Below, piece after piece: positions 8,490 to 16,079 of a stretch of 64,000 nt of DNA. The stretch lies in contig JAOHKR010000004.1 in assembly GCA_028101445.1 (NCBI GenBank), forward strand, positions 6,079-70,078. Direction: 5' to 3'. Position 1 is the stretch's first letter. The number at the start of each line of letters is the position of its first letter. The notes under the pieces are model-generated. The model was not told where the DNA came from and made no database searches. It worked only from the letters and a program-made list of their open reading frames with translations. A program made the position numbers and the translations under genes. Source of the stretch: Candidatus Pelagibacter sp. Lineage in GTDB: Bacteria > Pseudomonadota > Alphaproteobacteria > Pelagibacterales > Pelagibacteraceae.

Positions 8490-9774
8490 TTTTAAAAAAA
8501 TCTAAATTTTTAGTTTTGTTATATTGCTCAAGTAATAACTGAGCTCTATTTTTCTTATTCGCAACAACATTTTGAACATGTTTTAAATATACTGTTTCAT
8601 CATTACCTTTAGAATTTATTTTTTTTCTATTTATTAAGCCCTGTTTAGCTAACTTTAAAAATATAGCACCCCATTCATGTAATTTCTTTCCTTCTAGCTC
8701 TGCCTCAAGACCTTTTTGAGGAGATTCTAAATAAGCATTCATAACGTTTTCTTTTTTCCATTTCATTATAATTTCAAAAGCTTCATCAAGTGCATTATAA
8801 AATAAACCAGTAAAAAATGCTGGACCATCACATAAACATTGCCAGTCACATGCATCAAGAGATCGGACTTCAATATATTGTTTTAATCTTACTTCTGTAA
8901 AGATTGTTGCGAGATGTGTTTCAAAATCTTTTAAATTTGCTTCATCTTTAAGATTGGAAAAATTTCCTAAAATAAAATCTTTAAAAGATTGACCATTAGG
9001 TTCTACATAATTATTTCTTATAGCAAAAAGAATTGGGTATTCAATTATATGATCAAAATATTTTTCGAATGTCATTTTTTCAAAAGCAATCGGCATTATT
9101 CCTCCTCTAGCCGTATTTTGCCAAACTTTATTTCTATAAGAATAATATCTTGTTGGTTTTCCTGACTCGAAAGGTGAGTTTGAATATAAAGCTATAGTAA
9201 GTGGAGTTAAATAATTTCCTAATCTAAATATTTTTTCAAAATTGCTTTCTGAAGTGTAATCATAATTTATTTGGATTCCACATGTACGGTACATCATATC
9301 TAAACTTTGTTTTCCTCCTTTGGGCATTTCCTTTGTCATAATTTTGTATCTTGTTTTTGGATTTTGAGGTACTTCACTTAAATTATTAAAAGGATCAAAC
9401 CCGATAGAAACCGTATTTATATCAAGACCCTTACTTGCAGCTTCTATTTCTTTTAAAAATTTTGAACTTTCGCTGCAGACTTGATGAATATTTTCTAATG
9501 GAGCACCTGATAATTCACATTGAAGTCCTGGTTCGGTAGTAATTTGTTGATTACCTCTTTGCATGCCAATCATATTTTCTTTTTCTAATAGAGGTTTCCA
9601 ACCATCACTTTTTAAATTTTCAAATAATTTTTTTAACGTTGGATAAGAAATTCTTTTTCTATTTTGACCTTCAAATAAAAATCTTTCATGCTCTACTCCA
9701 ATTTTTAATTGATCTATATCTTTAATTCCTTTTGAGAAGTACTCAATAAATTGAGCTTTATTTTTAATATCCAT
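8455..9774 (-). CDS. gshA: Glutamate-cysteine ligase (GCS2 / plant-alphaproteobacterial type)
   Basis: This 439-residue protein is the first enzyme of glutathione synthesis, forming gamma-glutamylcysteine with ATP. It belongs to the GCS2 group typical of alphaproteobacteria and plants rather than the E. coli GshA type. Motifs visible are GVEHERFLF near the N terminus, TEPGLQCELSGAPL, MMYRTCGIQINYDY and RSLDACDWQC, all in family order. It forms an operon with gshB (35 bp overlap) and follows the small lipoprotein gene by 2 bp. Confidence 0.92.
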   Translation of the reverse strand: MDIKNKAQFIEYFSKGIKDIDQLKIGVEHERFLFEGQNRKRISYPTLKKLFENLKSDGWKPLLEKENMIGMQRGNQQITTEPGLQCELSGAPLENIHQVCSESSKFLKEIEAASKGLDINTVSIGFDPFNNLSEVPQNPKTRYKIMTKEMPKGGKQSLDMMYRTCGIQINYDYTSESNFEKIFRLGNYLTPLTIALYSNSPFESGKPTRYYSYRNKVWQNTARGGIMPIAFEKMTFEKYFDHIIEYPILFAIRNNYVEPNGQSFKDFILGNFSNLKDEANLKDFETHLATIFTEVRLKQYIEVRSLDACDWQCLCDGPAFFTGLFYNALDEAFEIIMKWKKENVMNAYLESPQKGLEAELEGKKLHEWGAIFLKLAKQGLINRKKINSKGNDETVYLKHVQNVVANKKNRAQLLLEQYNKTKNLDFFKNEKENFSYSGF

Positions 9775-9776
9775 GC

Positions 9777-10082
9777 TTAAAAACAGTTCTTACTGCTAAA
9801 GCCTACTACCATATTTTTTGGGTTTATCTCAAATTTTCTTTCACATTTAATTTTATATTTCTCTGTAATGTAGATGTAATTCCTATTTCTAGTCTTCAAA
9901 AACTCAACTTTATCAGGCTGACCATAAAAACTTTTGAGTTCTGCTTCTGGTTTATTTAACCATTGACTTAATTCTTTTTTTTCTTGTTCGGTTGTTTTGT
10001 CTATTTTTGTGGTGACTGTCTGGCAAGCATTCAACACTGGGGAAACCAAAATTATAAAAAACAAGATTTTTAAACTTTTCAT
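9777..10082 (-). CDS. Small lipoprotein of unknown function
   Basis: This 101-residue protein has a signal peptide ending in a lipobox (SPVLNAC, Cys at about residue 20), so it should be a lipid-anchored envelope protein. The mature part is about 80 residues, with LSQWLNKPEAELKSFYGQPDK resembling the start of small SmpA/OmlA-type outer-membrane lipoproteins, but the match is weak. Two further Cys (in KCERK and the C-terminal NCF) could form a disulfide. It precedes gshA by 2 bp and is divergent from the purine permease across a 134 bp gap (to the preferred permease start). Confidence 0.6.
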   Translation of the reverse strand: MKSLKILFFIILVSPVLNACQTVTTKIDKTTEQEKKELSQWLNKPEAELKSFYGQPDKVEFLKTRNRNYIYITEKYKIKCERKFEINPKNMVVGFSSKNCF

Positions 10083-10216
10083 AAACTTTAATTCATTTTA
10101 CACCCAAAACTTATAAACAGAAATATTAAGCATAGGTTGTAAAATGTGTAAAATGATAAGTTTAATGGGATTTCTAATTCGATATGGGTTATTCACCCAT
10201 AACGGGAGGATTCATA
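10083..10216 (+). promoter_or_regulatory. Candidate structured 5' leader (possible purine-responsive RNA) of the NCS2 permease
   Basis: Two structured elements are directly visible. A perfect 7 bp hairpin, TATGGGT-TATTC-ACCCATA (10183-10201), ends 2 bases before the ribosome binding site GGGAGGA (10204-10210). Upstream, CCCAAAACTTAT (10103-10114) can pair with ATAAGTTT-aa-TGGG (10156-10169), a 12 bp long-range helix with a 2 nt bulge that encloses 41 nt. TTTTACAC (10096-10103) can alternatively pair with GTGTAAAA (10146-10153). A 9 bp tandem repeat TGTAAAATG lies at 10138-10155 and might instead be an operator or hold a -10 element. The position before a purine permease suggests purine-sensing translational control, but I cannot assign it to a known riboswitch class. 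Confidence 0.4.
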
Positions 10217-11527
10217 ATGTTAAACAAATATTTTGAGTATAGAAAACACAAAACAAATTTTAAAACTGAAGTAATTGCTGGTGTAACGACTTTTCTTACA
10301 ATGGCTTACATAATGTTTTTGAATCCCTTTATTCTCTCTGGTGAATTCGCTGGAACAGATAAAGGTTTTTTTGATTTTGGAGCAGTATTCACTGCAACAA
10401 TCTTAGCAACGGCTGTGGCCTGTTTTATAATGGCATTCCACGGTAAAACTTGGCCAATCGGTTTAGCACCTGGCATGGGAATTAATGCCTTTGTCGCTTA
10501 CGGTGTGGTAGCGGGAATGGGTTACACTCCACAAGCAGCATTAGGTGCTGTACTTGTAGCTGGAATAATCTTTTTAGCTATTTCATTAACGCCTATAAGA
10601 GCTTGGTTAATTAATTCGATACCTCGAAGTCTTAAGCTGGGTATTGGAGCAGGTATAGGATTATTTTTAGCTATTATTGGTTTAGAAATAATGGGTGTAG
10701 TAGGAGATCACCCAGTTACACTTGTTACTATCGGAGATATTAAAAATCCTTTAGTAATTTTAGCATGCTTAGCTTTTGTTTTCATGGTTGTTTTAGAAAA
10801 AATGAAAATAAGAGGGAATATCATCATTGGAATTTTACTTTTTAGTATTATTGCGTGGGCTACTGGCTTAGCTAAATTTAATGGTGTAGTTGGATCAATT
10901 CCTCCGATGACATACTTGTTTGAGTTTGATCTTAAAGCTGCTCTTACTGCAGGTATGGCTTCTGTTGTCTTTACTTTATTATTTATAGATTTTTTTGATA
11001 CAGCTGGAACATTAACTTCTGTAGCTAATGTCGCTGGTAAAGTAGATAAAAAAGGTAAAGTGCAAGATATAGATAAAGCTATGCTTTCTGACAGTGTTGG
11101 GACAGTTGCTGGAGCTATGATGGGAACAACAACAGTCACAAGTTATGTAGAGTCAGGTTCAGGTGTTAAAGCTGGTGGAAGAACTGGAATGACTTCTTTA
11201 GTTATTGGTGTCTTGTTCTTGGCTTGCTTATTTTTTGCACCTTTAGCAACAAGTCTACCTAAAGAAATAGATGGAGCTGCTTTACTATACGTTGCTATTT
11301 TATTCGTAAGAAATATTACGGATATTGAATGGAATGATATAGGGGAGTCTGGTCCTGCTGTTCTTGCTATGATTGTTATGCCGATGACATACAGTATTAG
11401 CAACGGTATCGCTTTAGCATTTATCGCGTATGCTTTAATTAAACTTTTTACTGGTCAGTTTTCAAAAACTTCTCCAGCAATTTGGGTAATCGCAGCATTA
11501 AGTGTTTTAAGTTTTTACGTAGCTTAA
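10217..11527 (+). CDS. NCS2-family purine permease (AzgA/PbuG type)
   Basis: This 436-residue inner-membrane transporter has about 12-14 hydrophobic segments and imports purine bases (adenine, guanine, hypoxanthine or xanthine) by cation symport. AzgA-type signatures are visible: AYIMFLNPFIL, GLAPGMGINAFVAY, GAGIGLFLAIIGLE, and DFFDTAGTLTSVANVAG. The start at 10217 is preferred over an in-frame ATG 33 bp upstream because GGGAGGA sits 6 nt before it. A convergent purine phosphoribosyltransferase lies 29 bp downstream, consistent with joint purine salvage. The specific base transported cannot be decided from sequence. Confidence 0.88.
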   Translation: MLNKYFEYRKHKTNFKTEVIAGVTTFLTMAYIMFLNPFILSGEFAGTDKGFFDFGAVFTATILATAVACFIMAFHGKTWPIGLAPGMGINAFVAYGVVAGMGYTPQAALGAVLVAGIIFLAISLTPIRAWLINSIPRSLKLGIGAGIGLFLAIIGLEIMGVVGDHPVTLVTIGDIKNPLVILACLAFVFMVVLEKMKIRGNIIIGILLFSIIAWATGLAKFNGVVGSIPPMTYLFEFDLKAALTAGMASVVFTLLFIDFFDTAGTLTSVANVAGKVDKKGKVQDIDKAMLSDSVGTVAGAMMGTTTVTSYVESGSGVKAGGRTGMTSLVIGVLFLACLFFAPLATSLPKEIDGAALLYVAILFVRNITDIEWNDIGESGPAVLAMIVMPMTYSISNGIALAFIAYALIKLFTGQFSKTSPAIWVIAALSVLSFYVA

Positions 11528-11534
11528 AAATTTT

Positions 11535-11556
11535 AGGGCCGGTTAAAGCTGGCCCT
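11535..11556. terminator. Bidirectional intrinsic terminator between permease and phosphoribosyltransferase
   Basis: AGGGCCGGT (11535-11543) pairs with GCTGGCCCT (11548-11556) over 9 positions including two G-T pairs, with a TAAA loop. The stem is flanked by A5T4 on one side and TTTAA on the other, so it can work on both strands. It is the only GC-rich hairpin between convergent genes that I see in this window. Confidence 0.75.
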
Positions 11557-12084
11557 TTAACTCTCCTGATGTTTTTTGACTAAATCTTCAACTCTCACCT
11601 CTTCATAATTCTCAAAAGGCTGCACGATCCACGGATTACTATTAAGTTTTTGTGCACAATAATCAGGTTCAAATGTTGAGTCTTTTTTCTTCCAAAGCAC
11701 TGCTGTTTTTATATCTTTAATATTTTCTTGTAAGGGCGGATACTTTCTTAACCAATCTATGCTTTTATTAAGTGTTACTCCTGTATCAGATAAATCATCA
11801 CATAAAAGAAGGTTTCCCTTCATCTCTTGAACTGTTGAACTCATTTCTCTTGAAAATACAAGCTCTCCTTGCTGATCTTCAGTTCCTTCCCCTGAATAAG
11901 ACTCTACTGCTAAGTATGCGCATTTAAGTTTAAAAACCCTACTCAAAACATCAATGATTGGAGCTCCACCACGCATAATCCCAATTAACATGTCGGGTTT
12001 AAAGCCGCTCTTATAAATTTGAACTGCCAATTTTTCTACGATTAGATTATACTGCTTCCAATCAATAATAAGTTTATCTGCCAT
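11557..12084 (-). CDS. gpt: Purine (xanthine/guanine) phosphoribosyltransferase
   Basis: This 175-residue type I phosphoribosyltransferase converts a purine base and PRPP to the nucleotide. The PRPP-binding motif is LLLCDDLSDTGVTL (about residues 94-107), where the paired acidic residues and D-T-G are diagnostic, and the N-terminal IGIMRGGAPI holds the conserved loop. Length and C-terminal hydrophobic stretch (NPWIVQPFE) fit xanthine phosphoribosyltransferase of the Gpt type. It is convergent with the purine permease and shares its terminator, which supports salvage. Distinguishing xanthine from hypoxanthine/guanine specificity is not possible here. Confidence 0.8.
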   Translation of the reverse strand: MADKLIIDWKQYNLIVEKLAVQIYKSGFKPDMLIGIMRGGAPIIDVLSRVFKLKCAYLAVESYSGEGTEDQQGELVFSREMSSTVQEMKGNLLLCDDLSDTGVTLNKSIDWLRKYPPLQENIKDIKTAVLWKKKDSTFEPDYCAQKLNSNPWIVQPFENYEEVRVEDLVKKHQES

Positions 12085-12117
12085 GAAAAAAATTAGTTTA
12101 TTTTTAAGGAGTTGTAA

Positions 12118-12405
12118 ATGAAAGGTTACATTGTTTGTGTTTATAAAAGTATAAGCAGTGAAGAAAAATTGAAAGAATATGCTGTTAAAGCAAAAGCAGC
12201 AGTTGAAAAATATGAGGGAAGATTTGTAATTAGAGGGGGTAAGACAACAACTAATGAAGGTGAAAAATCCCCAAGAACTGTGGTTATAGAATTTTCATCT
12301 TATGATAAGGCAAACTCCTTTTATAATTCACAAGAATATCAAGAAGCACATGATATTTTAAAAGGTCACGCTGAGCGCCATCATCAAACGATAGAGGGCG
12401 CTTAA
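12118..12405 (+). CDS. DUF1330 family protein
   Basis: This 95-residue cytosolic protein has the dimeric alpha/beta-barrel-like fold of DUF1330, seen in MKGYIVCVYKSISSEEKL, the RFVIRGGKTT strand-turn and VVIEFSSYDKANSFYNSQEY. The molecular function of the family is not established. An SD-like AAGGAG lies about 6 nt before the ATG. It is divergent from gpt by 33 bp and overlaps the convergent AlkA-like gene by 4 bp. Confidence 0.82.
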   Translation: MKGYIVCVYKSISSEEKLKEYAVKAKAAVEKYEGRFVIRGGKTTTNEGEKSPRTVVIEFSSYDKANSFYNSQEYQEAHDILKGHAERHHQTIEGA

Positions 12406-13028
12406 TATTGTATAGGTTCGTTATCTATTGATCTCCACAAATACCAGGTTGCTACAGAGCAATAAGGGGTAAATTTCTCATAAAGTTGATCTACAAATTT
12501 TTTAGGAGGAAAATATTTTTTTTTATAATTATTTGAAATAGCCCTTAGTAATCCTATGTCTTGAAGGGGCCATATGTTCGATCTATTGAAAGTAAAGAGT
12601 AAAATCATCTCTGCAGACCATCTTCCTATTTGTCTTAATTCTGATAAATACTCTATAGCTTCTTCGTCAGTCATTTTTTTAATTAGATTTGGTTTAAAAC
12701 TTTTATTAAGAGTTTTTTTAGCCAAGTCTTGAATTCCTTTTACTTTTTGCCGACTTAAGCCGCAACTTTTTAAACTGCTAAACGTTAATTTGTTGACTGT
12801 TTTTGCATTTATTTTATTTTTACATTTTTTTTTAAACTTTAAAAATACTGAATTGGCTGCAGCAACACTAATTTGCTGACCAATAATACTTTTACAAAGA
12901 GAGAAAAAAACATCATTGCGAGTTACAAGGCTGCCATCCTTATAATTATTAATAAGTTTTTTCATTACTTTATCTTTTTTAGATAAAGTTTTTTTTGCTT
13001 TAGCCCAGTATTTTGGAGTTTTACTCAT
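12402..13028 (-). CDS. DNA-3-methyladenine glycosylase II (HhH-GPD family)
   Basis: This 208-residue base-excision repair glycosylase removes alkylated bases from DNA. The helix-hairpin-helix and catalytic loop are visible as LRQIGRWSAEMILLF followed by WPLQDIGLL, where the Asp is the expected catalytic residue of the HhH-GPD superfamily. The FFSLCKSIIGQQIS segment matches the AlkA/MagIII N-terminal core. No Fe-S cluster Cys set is seen, so it is AlkA-like rather than Nth/MutY-like. It is shorter than E. coli AlkA because it lacks that protein's N-terminal domain. Its start overlaps the stop of the upstream transporter gene by 4 bp. Confidence 0.87.
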   Translation of the reverse strand: MSKTPKYWAKAKKTLSKKDKVMKKLINNYKDGSLVTRNDVFFSLCKSIIGQQISVAAANSVFLKFKKKCKNKINAKTVNKLTFSSLKSCGLSRQKVKGIQDLAKKTLNKSFKPNLIKKMTDEEAIEYLSELRQIGRWSAEMILLFTFNRSNIWPLQDIGLLRAISNNYKKKYFPPKKFVDQLYEKFTPYCSVATWYLWRSIDNEPIQY

Positions 13029-13906
13029 GTTCTTGGAGCTACAATTTGTTTTTTTAATTTATTCTCTCTAATGAAAATAATTAATGAGCTAATAATAACA
13101 AGTCCTGCCCCCAATAAAGTTAATATCTTGGGAAACTCATTCCATATTAAAAATCCAAAGATTATTGCAAAAACTAAACTTAAATATTTTATTGGGGTTA
13201 CTAAAGATGCCTCTGCTAACCTGTAACTTTGCGTAAGTAAAAGATTGGCTACACTGCCGCATAAACCAAGTATAAAAAATAACAAAAAGTCAAAAGGGGT
13301 TGGCATAACCCAATCATTAAAAAAAACTGTGCTTAAACCTAGTAGAGCACACAAAGAAGTAAAATAAAATGCTATTGTATAATTAGCTTCTGTTTTTGAC
13401 AGAGATCTTACACTGATTGCTACGCATGCAAAAAATATACAAAAAATAAATGGTGTAATGTAATAGTAATTTAAATCTATGAAAGCAGGTTGAACAATTA
13501 ATAACATTCCTAAAAAACCTAAAAAAACTGCAGACCACCTCTTTACACCAACTCTTTCAGATAAAAATATTATTGATGCAATAGTAACGAAAATAGGTCC
13601 TCCAAAAGTTAAAGAAACTACATCTGCTAAAGGCAGTTCTCTTAAACCAAAAAATAATGCGATAATTGCTAGTGCACCACAAATTGCTCTAAATGCATGA
13701 AGGCCTGGACGAGATGTTTTGTAGAAAGAAAAGATTTTATCTTTTGGAATAATAAAAAAGATAGGAATAAAACCAATAAAGAACCTTAAAAATAGAACTT
13801 GTCCAATAGGATAATAATCTAGCCATTTAACGCAGATATCCATAATGGAAAAACAAATCACACTTCCAACCATGTACAATACGCCTATTTGATTTTGAGT
13901 TAACAA
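13025..13906 (-). CDS. EamA/DMT family transporter
   Basis: This 293-residue integral membrane protein has about ten hydrophobic segments arranged as two EamA repeats, the drug/metabolite transporter pattern. Repeat features include LRFFIGFIPIFFIIP and GGPIFVTIASIIFLSERVGVKRW in the first half and a matching TPIKYLSLVFAIIFGFLIW near the C terminus. The substrate is unknown; related SAR11-type proteins are annotated as metabolite exporters. The start is a TTG with AAAGGA about 8 nt upstream; an ATG at codon 12 is the alternative. It overlaps the AlkA-like gene by 4 bp. Confidence 0.83.
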   Translation of the reverse strand: MLTQNQIGVLYMVGSVICFSIMDICVKWLDYYPIGQVLFLRFFIGFIPIFFIIPKDKIFSFYKTSRPGLHAFRAICGALAIIALFFGLRELPLADVVSLTFGGPIFVTIASIIFLSERVGVKRWSAVFLGFLGMLLIVQPAFIDLNYYYITPFIFCIFFACVAISVRSLSKTEANYTIAFYFTSLCALLGLSTVFFNDWVMPTPFDFLLFFILGLCGSVANLLLTQSYRLAEASLVTPIKYLSLVFAIIFGFLIWNEFPKILTLLGAGLVIISSLIIFIRENKLKKQIVAPRT

Positions 13907-13941
13907 TTTTATATCCTTTGTTTCTTTATCATAAATAACTT

Positions 13942-14388
13942 ATGCAGAAATGTACACTTGCTCTTGGCTGTTTTTGGAAACCTGAAGAAACCTTTAAAAG
14001 TAAAGCAGGAATAATAGAAACTGAGGTTGGCTATGCCGGAGGTTTAAATGAAATAGTAACTTACGAAGAAGTTTGCAATGGCAACACGGGACATGCTGAA
14101 GTTGTGAGATTAACATTTGATGAAAATATTATATCTTTTAAAAAAATTATAGATTTATTTTTCAAAATGCATGACCCAACTCAAAAGGATATGCAATATC
14201 CAGATATAGGGACACAGTACAGAAGTGAAATTTTTTATGAAACAGATCAACAAAAACAAGAGGCCGCTAAAATTTTAAACGAATTTAACAAAAAGTTCGA
14301 TGGTAAAATTCAAACTAATATTTCAAAAATAAAAAACTATTGTAAAGCTGAAGAATATCATCAAAAATATATTGAAAAGAATAAATAA
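13942..14388 (+). CDS. msrA: Peptide methionine sulfoxide reductase A
   Basis: This 148-residue enzyme reduces methionine-S-sulfoxide in proteins and so repairs oxidative damage. The catalytic motif GCFW is at residues 9-12 (LALGCFWKPEE), followed by the family motifs VGYAGG, GHAEVV, HDPTQ, GTQYRS and the C-terminal EYHQKY. A second Cys (NYCKAEEYHQKY) may be the resolving residue. It is a short, single-domain MsrA without a fused MsrB. The next gene, sseA, starts on its last base. Confidence 0.93.
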   Translation: MQKCTLALGCFWKPEETFKSKAGIIETEVGYAGGLNEIVTYEEVCNGNTGHAEVVRLTFDENIISFKKIIDLFFKMHDPTQKDMQYPDIGTQYRSEIFYETDQQKQEAAKILNEFNKKFDGKIQTNISKIKNYCKAEEYHQKYIEKNK

Positions 14389-15203
14389 TGAATCAATTAG
14401 TCTCTACAGAATGGTTAGAAAAAAATATTAAAACTGTTAAAATTCTAGACGCAAGCTGGCATTTACCTAATGTCAATAGAAATCCTTTTAAAGAATATAA
14501 ATTAAATCATATTCCTAATTCTATTTTTTTTGATATAGATAAAAATTCAAATCAAGAAACAAGTCTTCCTCATATGCTTCCAACAAAAAAAAGCTGGGAA
14601 AATATTGTATCAAACTTAGGAATAAATAATTCAAATCATGTTGTCATCTATGATAACTCAGATGTGTTTAGCTCTTGTCGCGTATGGTATACCTTTTTAT
14701 ATTTTGGTCATAATCCAAAACTTGTATCTGTATTAAATGGTAATTTTAAAAAATGGTTAAACGAAAAGCGACCAACCTCAAAAGAAATTAATAATACCAA
14801 CACTTCAAAATATCATGCAAATGAAGATTGCTCACTTGTTATAAATAAAGATCAAATTAATGAAAATATAATAAAAAAAAAATATCAATTGATAGATGCA
14901 AGAGGTGAACAAAGATTTTTAGGATTACAACAAGAACCTCGTAAAGAACTCAGAAGTGGAAATATAAACGGATCTATAAACTTGCCTTTTCAAAAACTAA
15001 TTGACGAGCGAGATAGAACTTTTAAAAAAAAGGAGGATTTAATTAATATTTTTAAAGATAAACAAATTTCAATCGATAAAGAAATGGCTTTTACATGTGG
15101 TTCAGGCGTAACCGCGTGTATTTTAGGCCTAGCTAATTCTATTATAAGTGGTAAAAAACCAATTATCTACGACGGTTCGTGGGCTGAATACGGTTTAAAT
15201 TAA
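14388..15203 (+). CDS. sseA: 3-mercaptopyruvate/thiosulfate sulfurtransferase
   Basis: This 271-residue protein contains two rhodanese domains, an inactive N-terminal one and a catalytic C-terminal one. The active-site loop is TCGSGVTAC (about residue 240), and CG[S/T]GVT is the form seen in 3-mercaptopyruvate sulfurtransferases rather than CRKGVT of thiosulfate enzymes. The N-terminal LVSTEWLEKN and HIPNSIFFDID are family features. It is translationally coupled to msrA and followed after 3 bp by the RND adaptor gene, so the four genes from 13.9 to 19.2 kb may be one transcript. Confidence 0.9.
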   Translation: MNQLVSTEWLEKNIKTVKILDASWHLPNVNRNPFKEYKLNHIPNSIFFDIDKNSNQETSLPHMLPTKKSWENIVSNLGINNSNHVVIYDNSDVFSSCRVWYTFLYFGHNPKLVSVLNGNFKKWLNEKRPTSKEINNTNTSKYHANEDCSLVINKDQINENIIKKKYQLIDARGEQRFLGLQQEPRKELRSGNINGSINLPFQKLIDERDRTFKKKEDLINIFKDKQISIDKEMAFTCGSGVTACILGLANSIISGKKPIIYDGSWAEYGLN

Positions 15204-15206
15204 AAT

Positions 15207-16079
15207 ATGAAAACTTCCAGTAAAATTAAAACATTTTTAATAATTTTCTTTGTAGCTATATTTGCAATCATAGCTGCTAGACATTTTATTGGACTTCACT
15301 TTAAGAAAAAATTCAGTGTAAGACCTGCCCCCGGTGTCATTGTCAGTAAAGTTGAAAAATCCCTTTTTTATAAAAGTATTGAAACTTTTGGAACAGCCAT
15401 AGCGCAAAACTCAAAAACTTACAGAGTGCAGGCGAGCGAAATAGCAGGAAAACTAAAAATAAATAATAGATTTGTGAAAAAAGGTGAAATTATCTTAACC
15501 TTACAAGATGGAGAAAAGATAATTGCTGATTTTGCCGGTAAACTTGGAAAAAGAGAAATAGCCCAGGGAGTATTGGGTTCTGAGAGTTTAATTATTACTT
15601 TAGACGATCTTAAAAAAATTATTATAGACATAAAGGTACCTGAAAACTACGTTAGCGTTTTAAAATCTGGATTAAAGGCTGAAGTAACGAGTTCTGCTTA
15701 TGAAAAAATCTTTAAAGGAAAAATAGAAACTATAAGTTCACGTATAGACCCATCTACAAGATCAATTCTATCTAGAATAGTAGTAGATAACTCAAATTTC
15801 GAAATAATTCCTGGTCAGTTGATGACTGTCAAAATTATTTATGATGAGATTCAGCAGATCGGAGTTCCAGAAAGTGCAGTGACTATCCAAGGAGATACAG
15901 CTTTTGTTTACACAGTAACTGACGATGCTGCAAAAAAGCAGAATATAAAGATAGGCAAGAGAAATTTTGGAAAAGTTTCTGCTATATCTGGGTTAAATGA
16001 AGGGGATATAGTTATTGTTGAAGGAGTTTCCAAAGTGAGAGATAAAGCAAAAGTTAAAATTGTTACACCAGCAAAATAG
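15207..16079 (+). CDS. RND efflux periplasmic adaptor (short, no alpha-hairpin)
   Basis: This 290-residue membrane fusion protein links the RND pump encoded next to it to the outer envelope. An N-terminal membrane anchor (residues about 8-27) is followed by a lipoyl domain, a beta-barrel domain (GQLMTVKIIYDE) and a membrane-proximal domain (GLNEGDIVIVEGVSKV). The two lipoyl half-motifs (KLKINNRFVKKGEIILTLQD and IIADFAGKLGKREIAQG) are almost directly joined, so the alpha-helical hairpin that usually separates them and contacts the TolC channel is absent. It abuts the permease start. Confidence 0.85.
   Translation: MKTSSKIKTFLIIFFVAIFAIIAARHFIGLHFKKKFSVRPAPGVIVSKVEKSLFYKSIETFGTAIAQNSKTYRVQASEIAGKLKINNRFVKKGEIILTLQDGEKIIADFAGKLGKREIAQGVLGSESLIITLDDLKKIIIDIKVPENYVSVLKSGLKAEVTSSAYEKIFKGKIETISSRIDPSTRSILSRIVVDNSNFEIIPGQLMTVKIIYDEIQQIGVPESAVTIQGDTAFVYTVTDDAAKKQNIKIGKRNFGKVSAISGLNEGDIVIVEGVSKVRDKAKVKIVTPAK

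Noticed and set aside
10708..11139. 143-codon open frame antisense to the purine permease
   Set aside because: It mirrors the hydrophobic codon pattern of the permease, has no ribosome binding site and no protein-like features; it is a shadow frame.
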